From NCBI GenBank assembly GCA_022184915.1, contig JAGTJU010000002.1:434001-498000 (forward strand): a DNA stretch of 64,000 bases, written 5' to 3'. Below, piece after piece: positions 62,304-64,000 of the stretch. Position 1 is the stretch's first letter. Every line of letters starts with the position of its first letter. The notes under the pieces were generated by a model. That model was not told the DNA's origin and did no database searches. It saw only the letters and a program-made list of their open reading frames with translations. The translations under genes and the position numbers were made by a program. Source of the stretch: Myxococcales bacterium. Lineage in GTDB: Bacteria; Myxococcota_A; Polyangia; Fen-1088.

Positions 62304-63389
62304 TCAGGGACGCTTTCGGCGCTGCCAAGCGAACGCGGCGCCCGCGCCGCCCGCCACGAGCAGGAGGCCCCCGGCGACCCACACCGTGCGTGAACGCGAC
62401 GTGGGCAGGACGGCGGTCTCCGACACGACCGCTCGCAGGACCGGTTTGGACGTGGACTGGCCCTCGGCGGGGTCCGCGGGGTGCGGCGGGAGCGACTCGT
62501 GGGTCGCCGGCCCCGGGTCGGTGGCCTGAAGCGCCGACCCGTATAACGAGGAAGCCTTCGCCGCGGCGAGGCGCGGGGGCGCGGGGCGAAAGGGGGTGGG
62601 GGGCTGTGTTTCGCTACGGGGGCCTGCATCGGTAGGCGCAATGAATGGGGCGCTGCCTGCGAGCCGGCTCACCGCGGGGCGGACCTCGCCCGGCGGCGGT
62701 GCGCTGGCGTCAGGGACTCCTTGAGCAAGGGGATCTCGAACGCCCGCGTCAGGTTTTGGGCGCCCGGGACGATCTTTCCGGCGGGTCGGCTCCGCCTCCG
62801 GCGCGGCGTTCGACGGTCGCAACGGGGCGCCTGCGTCGGGCGGGGGCGTGGGCCTACTCTCCGCGGGCTTGCCGGCTGCTCCGGCAAGGGCGCTGGGGTT
62901 CGCTCGCGTCTCGCTTTCGTTCGGGACAGGCGGAGCCTCGTGTGCCGGCCCGTCGGACGAGGCCCCGCGGAGGTGCGGAGGCGCCGCCCGCCCGGTCTGG
63001 TTGCGCTCGAGGATGTTGCGAGCCTGTGTGATGTAATGGATCGCAAGCCGGGGGTTGTTGGCCTCGGTTTCTATCTGGCCCAGCAGGACGAGCGCTTCGG
63101 TTTCTTTGGTCAGGGTTCTGGCTTCCCTGTACAGGTTGCGCGCCGTGAGCGCTTCCTGTCGCGCCTGCACGAAGCGACGCTTTTCGAGCGCCGCGTTTGC
63201 CCGAGCGAGGGCCGCATCTCCGTCGCGCTCGGTGCTCGCATCCGCGGCAGCCGGGGCGGTGGCTTCGTCTTGCGCCTGGGCGCGCCCCTCGCACGCAACC
63301 CCAAGTGCATGCCCCCAAACCACCCTCACCGCCAGGCACGACACGATCGACACCCTCTGGGATCGCGTGGCCTTGGTACCCCTGTGCAT
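62304..63389 (-). CDS. TPR-like protein with C-terminal membrane helix
   Basis: A 361-aa protein. It has a signal-like N-terminus, then a helical region with tetratricopeptide character (ALARANAALEKRRFVQARQ, TKETEALVLLGQIETEANN, LAIHYITQARNILERN; residues about 60-130). A long Pro/Ala-rich disordered middle follows, and one C-terminal transmembrane helix (TVWVAGGLLLVAGGAGAAFA) with a basic tail (QRRKRP). The plan matches the gene at 13306-14076. Function unknown. It is convergent with the polyproline lipoprotein gene. Confidence 0.65.
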   Translation of the reverse strand: MHRGTKATRSQRVSIVSCLAVRVVWGHALGVACEGRAQAQDEATAPAAADASTERDGDAALARANAALEKRRFVQARQEALTARNLYREARTLTKETEALVLLGQIETEANNPRLAIHYITQARNILERNQTGRAAPPHLRGASSDGPAHEAPPVPNESETRANPSALAGAAGKPAESRPTPPPDAGAPLRPSNAAPEAEPTRRKDRPGRPKPDAGVRDPLAQGVPDASAPPPGEVRPAVSRLAGSAPFIAPTDAGPRSETQPPTPFRPAPPRLAAAKASSLYGSALQATDPGPATHESLPPHPADPAEGQSTSKPVLRAVVSETAVLPTSRSRTVWVAGGLLLVAGGAGAAFAWQRRKRP

Positions 63390-63444
63390 GAGGGATCAGT
63401 CTAGCGCGGTCCTCGAAGACGCGAAGCTGCGGTCGCCGACGCCT

Positions 63445-64000
63445 TCAGCACCGCTTGAGCACGAGCACCGTGCGATCGTCGCCTTCCAGTCCCCCGCGGG
63501 GTGCAGACGCTTCGAGCAAACGGGCAAGCAGTGTCTCGGCGCTCAGGCTGGGGGCGCTCCGCAGGAGGGACTCCTCCATCACGCGATCGCCCTCTCGCCC
63601 GAAGGCCTCCACCACGCCATCCGTGCAGGACACCAGCGTATCGCCTGGGTGAAGGCGCACGATTGAGGAGTCGTAGAGGGAGTTCTCCAACATGCCGAGC
63701 CCCGTTCCGCCCGAGGTGAGGCGCTCGATGCGCCCGCTGGCGCGCACGAGCCAGGGCGGGATGTGGCCGGCGTTCACGTACGTGAGGCGCCCGGTAGGGG
63801 GCGTCAGGCGTGCCAGCACGGCCGTGGCGTAGCGATCGTCTGGGAGGTTCTCGAGAAAGCTTTGATTGATGGCCGCAGCTGCGCTGCCCAAAGAATCTTC
63901 CTGCCAGTGCGTTCGCACGGCGGCCCGCAGGGCCATCATCAACATCGCGGCTCCGGCGCCCTTGCCGCTCACGTCCCCCACGGCCAACCGAACGGCGTCG
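63445..64000 (-). CDS. SpoIIE/PP2C-type serine phosphatase, C-terminal part
   Basis: The 3' end of a gene that continues past the right edge; about 184 codons are present. Motifs of the PPM/SpoIIE catalytic core are VGDVSGKGAGAAMLMMALRA (metal-binding Asp), YVNAGHIPPWLV, GGTGLGML, GDTLVSCTDGVVEAF and a C-terminal GDDRTVLVLK (second metal Asp pair). Such enzymes dephosphorylate anti-anti-sigma factors or signalling proteins and usually carry N-terminal sensor domains, which would lie beyond 64000. Confidence 0.9.
   Translation of the reverse strand, partial: DAVRLAVGDVSGKGAGAAMLMMALRAAVRTHWQEDSLGSAAAAINQSFLENLPDDRYATAVLARLTPPTGRLTYVNAGHIPPWLVRASGRIERLTSGGTGLGMLENSLYDSSIVRLHPGDTLVSCTDGVVEAFGREGDRVMEESLLRSAPSLSAETLLARLLEASAPRGGLEGDDRTVLVLKRC

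Overview
The window is chromosomal DNA of a high-GC Gram-negative bacterium. The gene style points to Myxococcota or a relative in the former Deltaproteobacteria. The signs are a Tol envelope operon, many lipoproteins of unknown function with Asp/Ala- or Pro-rich tails, an eukaryotic-type Ser/Thr kinase with an HRDVSPQN loop, an FHA-GAF-cyclase signalling protein, a class III cyclase, and a Cys-x-Asp-x-Asp-rich lipoprotein. No rRNA operon, CRISPR array or phage structural module is visible.

Layout. 0.2-25 kb is ordinary core genome: a desaturase, a methyltransferase, tRNA-Leu(CAA), a seven-gene minus-strand tolQ-tolR-tolA-tolB-ppx-lipoprotein-nrnA-like run, three tandem lipoproteins that share a repeated domain, a rhomboid-like pseudoprotease, a promoter plus TPP riboswitch driving thiC and a lipoprotein cytochrome c, a KamA-type radical-SAM enzyme, endonuclease III, a GlcD-type oxidase, an A-type Fe-S carrier, a rhodanese-ThiF/MoeB fusion, a lone transhydrogenase alpha-1 subunit, an adenylyl cyclase, a UPF0104 membrane protein, and tRNA-Leu(CAG) with its own promoter.

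25-39 kb is an accessory island that begins just after tRNA-Leu(CAG). It holds a Uma2 gene and an RHS module without N-terminus whose C-terminal domain carries a JAB/MPN-like HxHP...SxxD motif. Two lipoprotein genes with recognisably related proteins follow (candidate immunity proteins), then remnants of two transposases and a second RHS core fragment that duplicates about 1.0 kb of the first. That fragment is cut by an IS3-family element, itself split by a 3541-bp four-gene transposon (DDE transposase, ExeA-type ATPase and two accessory proteins) with short inverted repeats and a perfect 6-bp target duplication. A low-GC lipoprotein gene and an ISKra4-type element with a frameshifted transposase complete the island. 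The picture is an orphan toxin/immunity array eroded by nested transposition.

39-64 kb returns to core genome: a glycine-rich membrane protein, an RRM RNA-binding protein, an NhaD antiporter, an OmpA-domain protein, a Ca2+/cation antiporter, DAHP synthase, a nucleotidyltransferase/HAD pair, a YdjM-like hydrolase, an MMPL transporter, and a long minus-strand run (kinase, two small membrane proteins, ribF, a TPR-like protein, dapA, dapB, murQ). After these come a polytopic membrane protein, a Sir2 deacylase, a polyproline lipoprotein, a TPR/TM protein and the 3' part of a SpoIIE-type phosphatase that runs off the right edge.

All calls rest on reading motifs and comparing translated sequences by eye. 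No database search was run.
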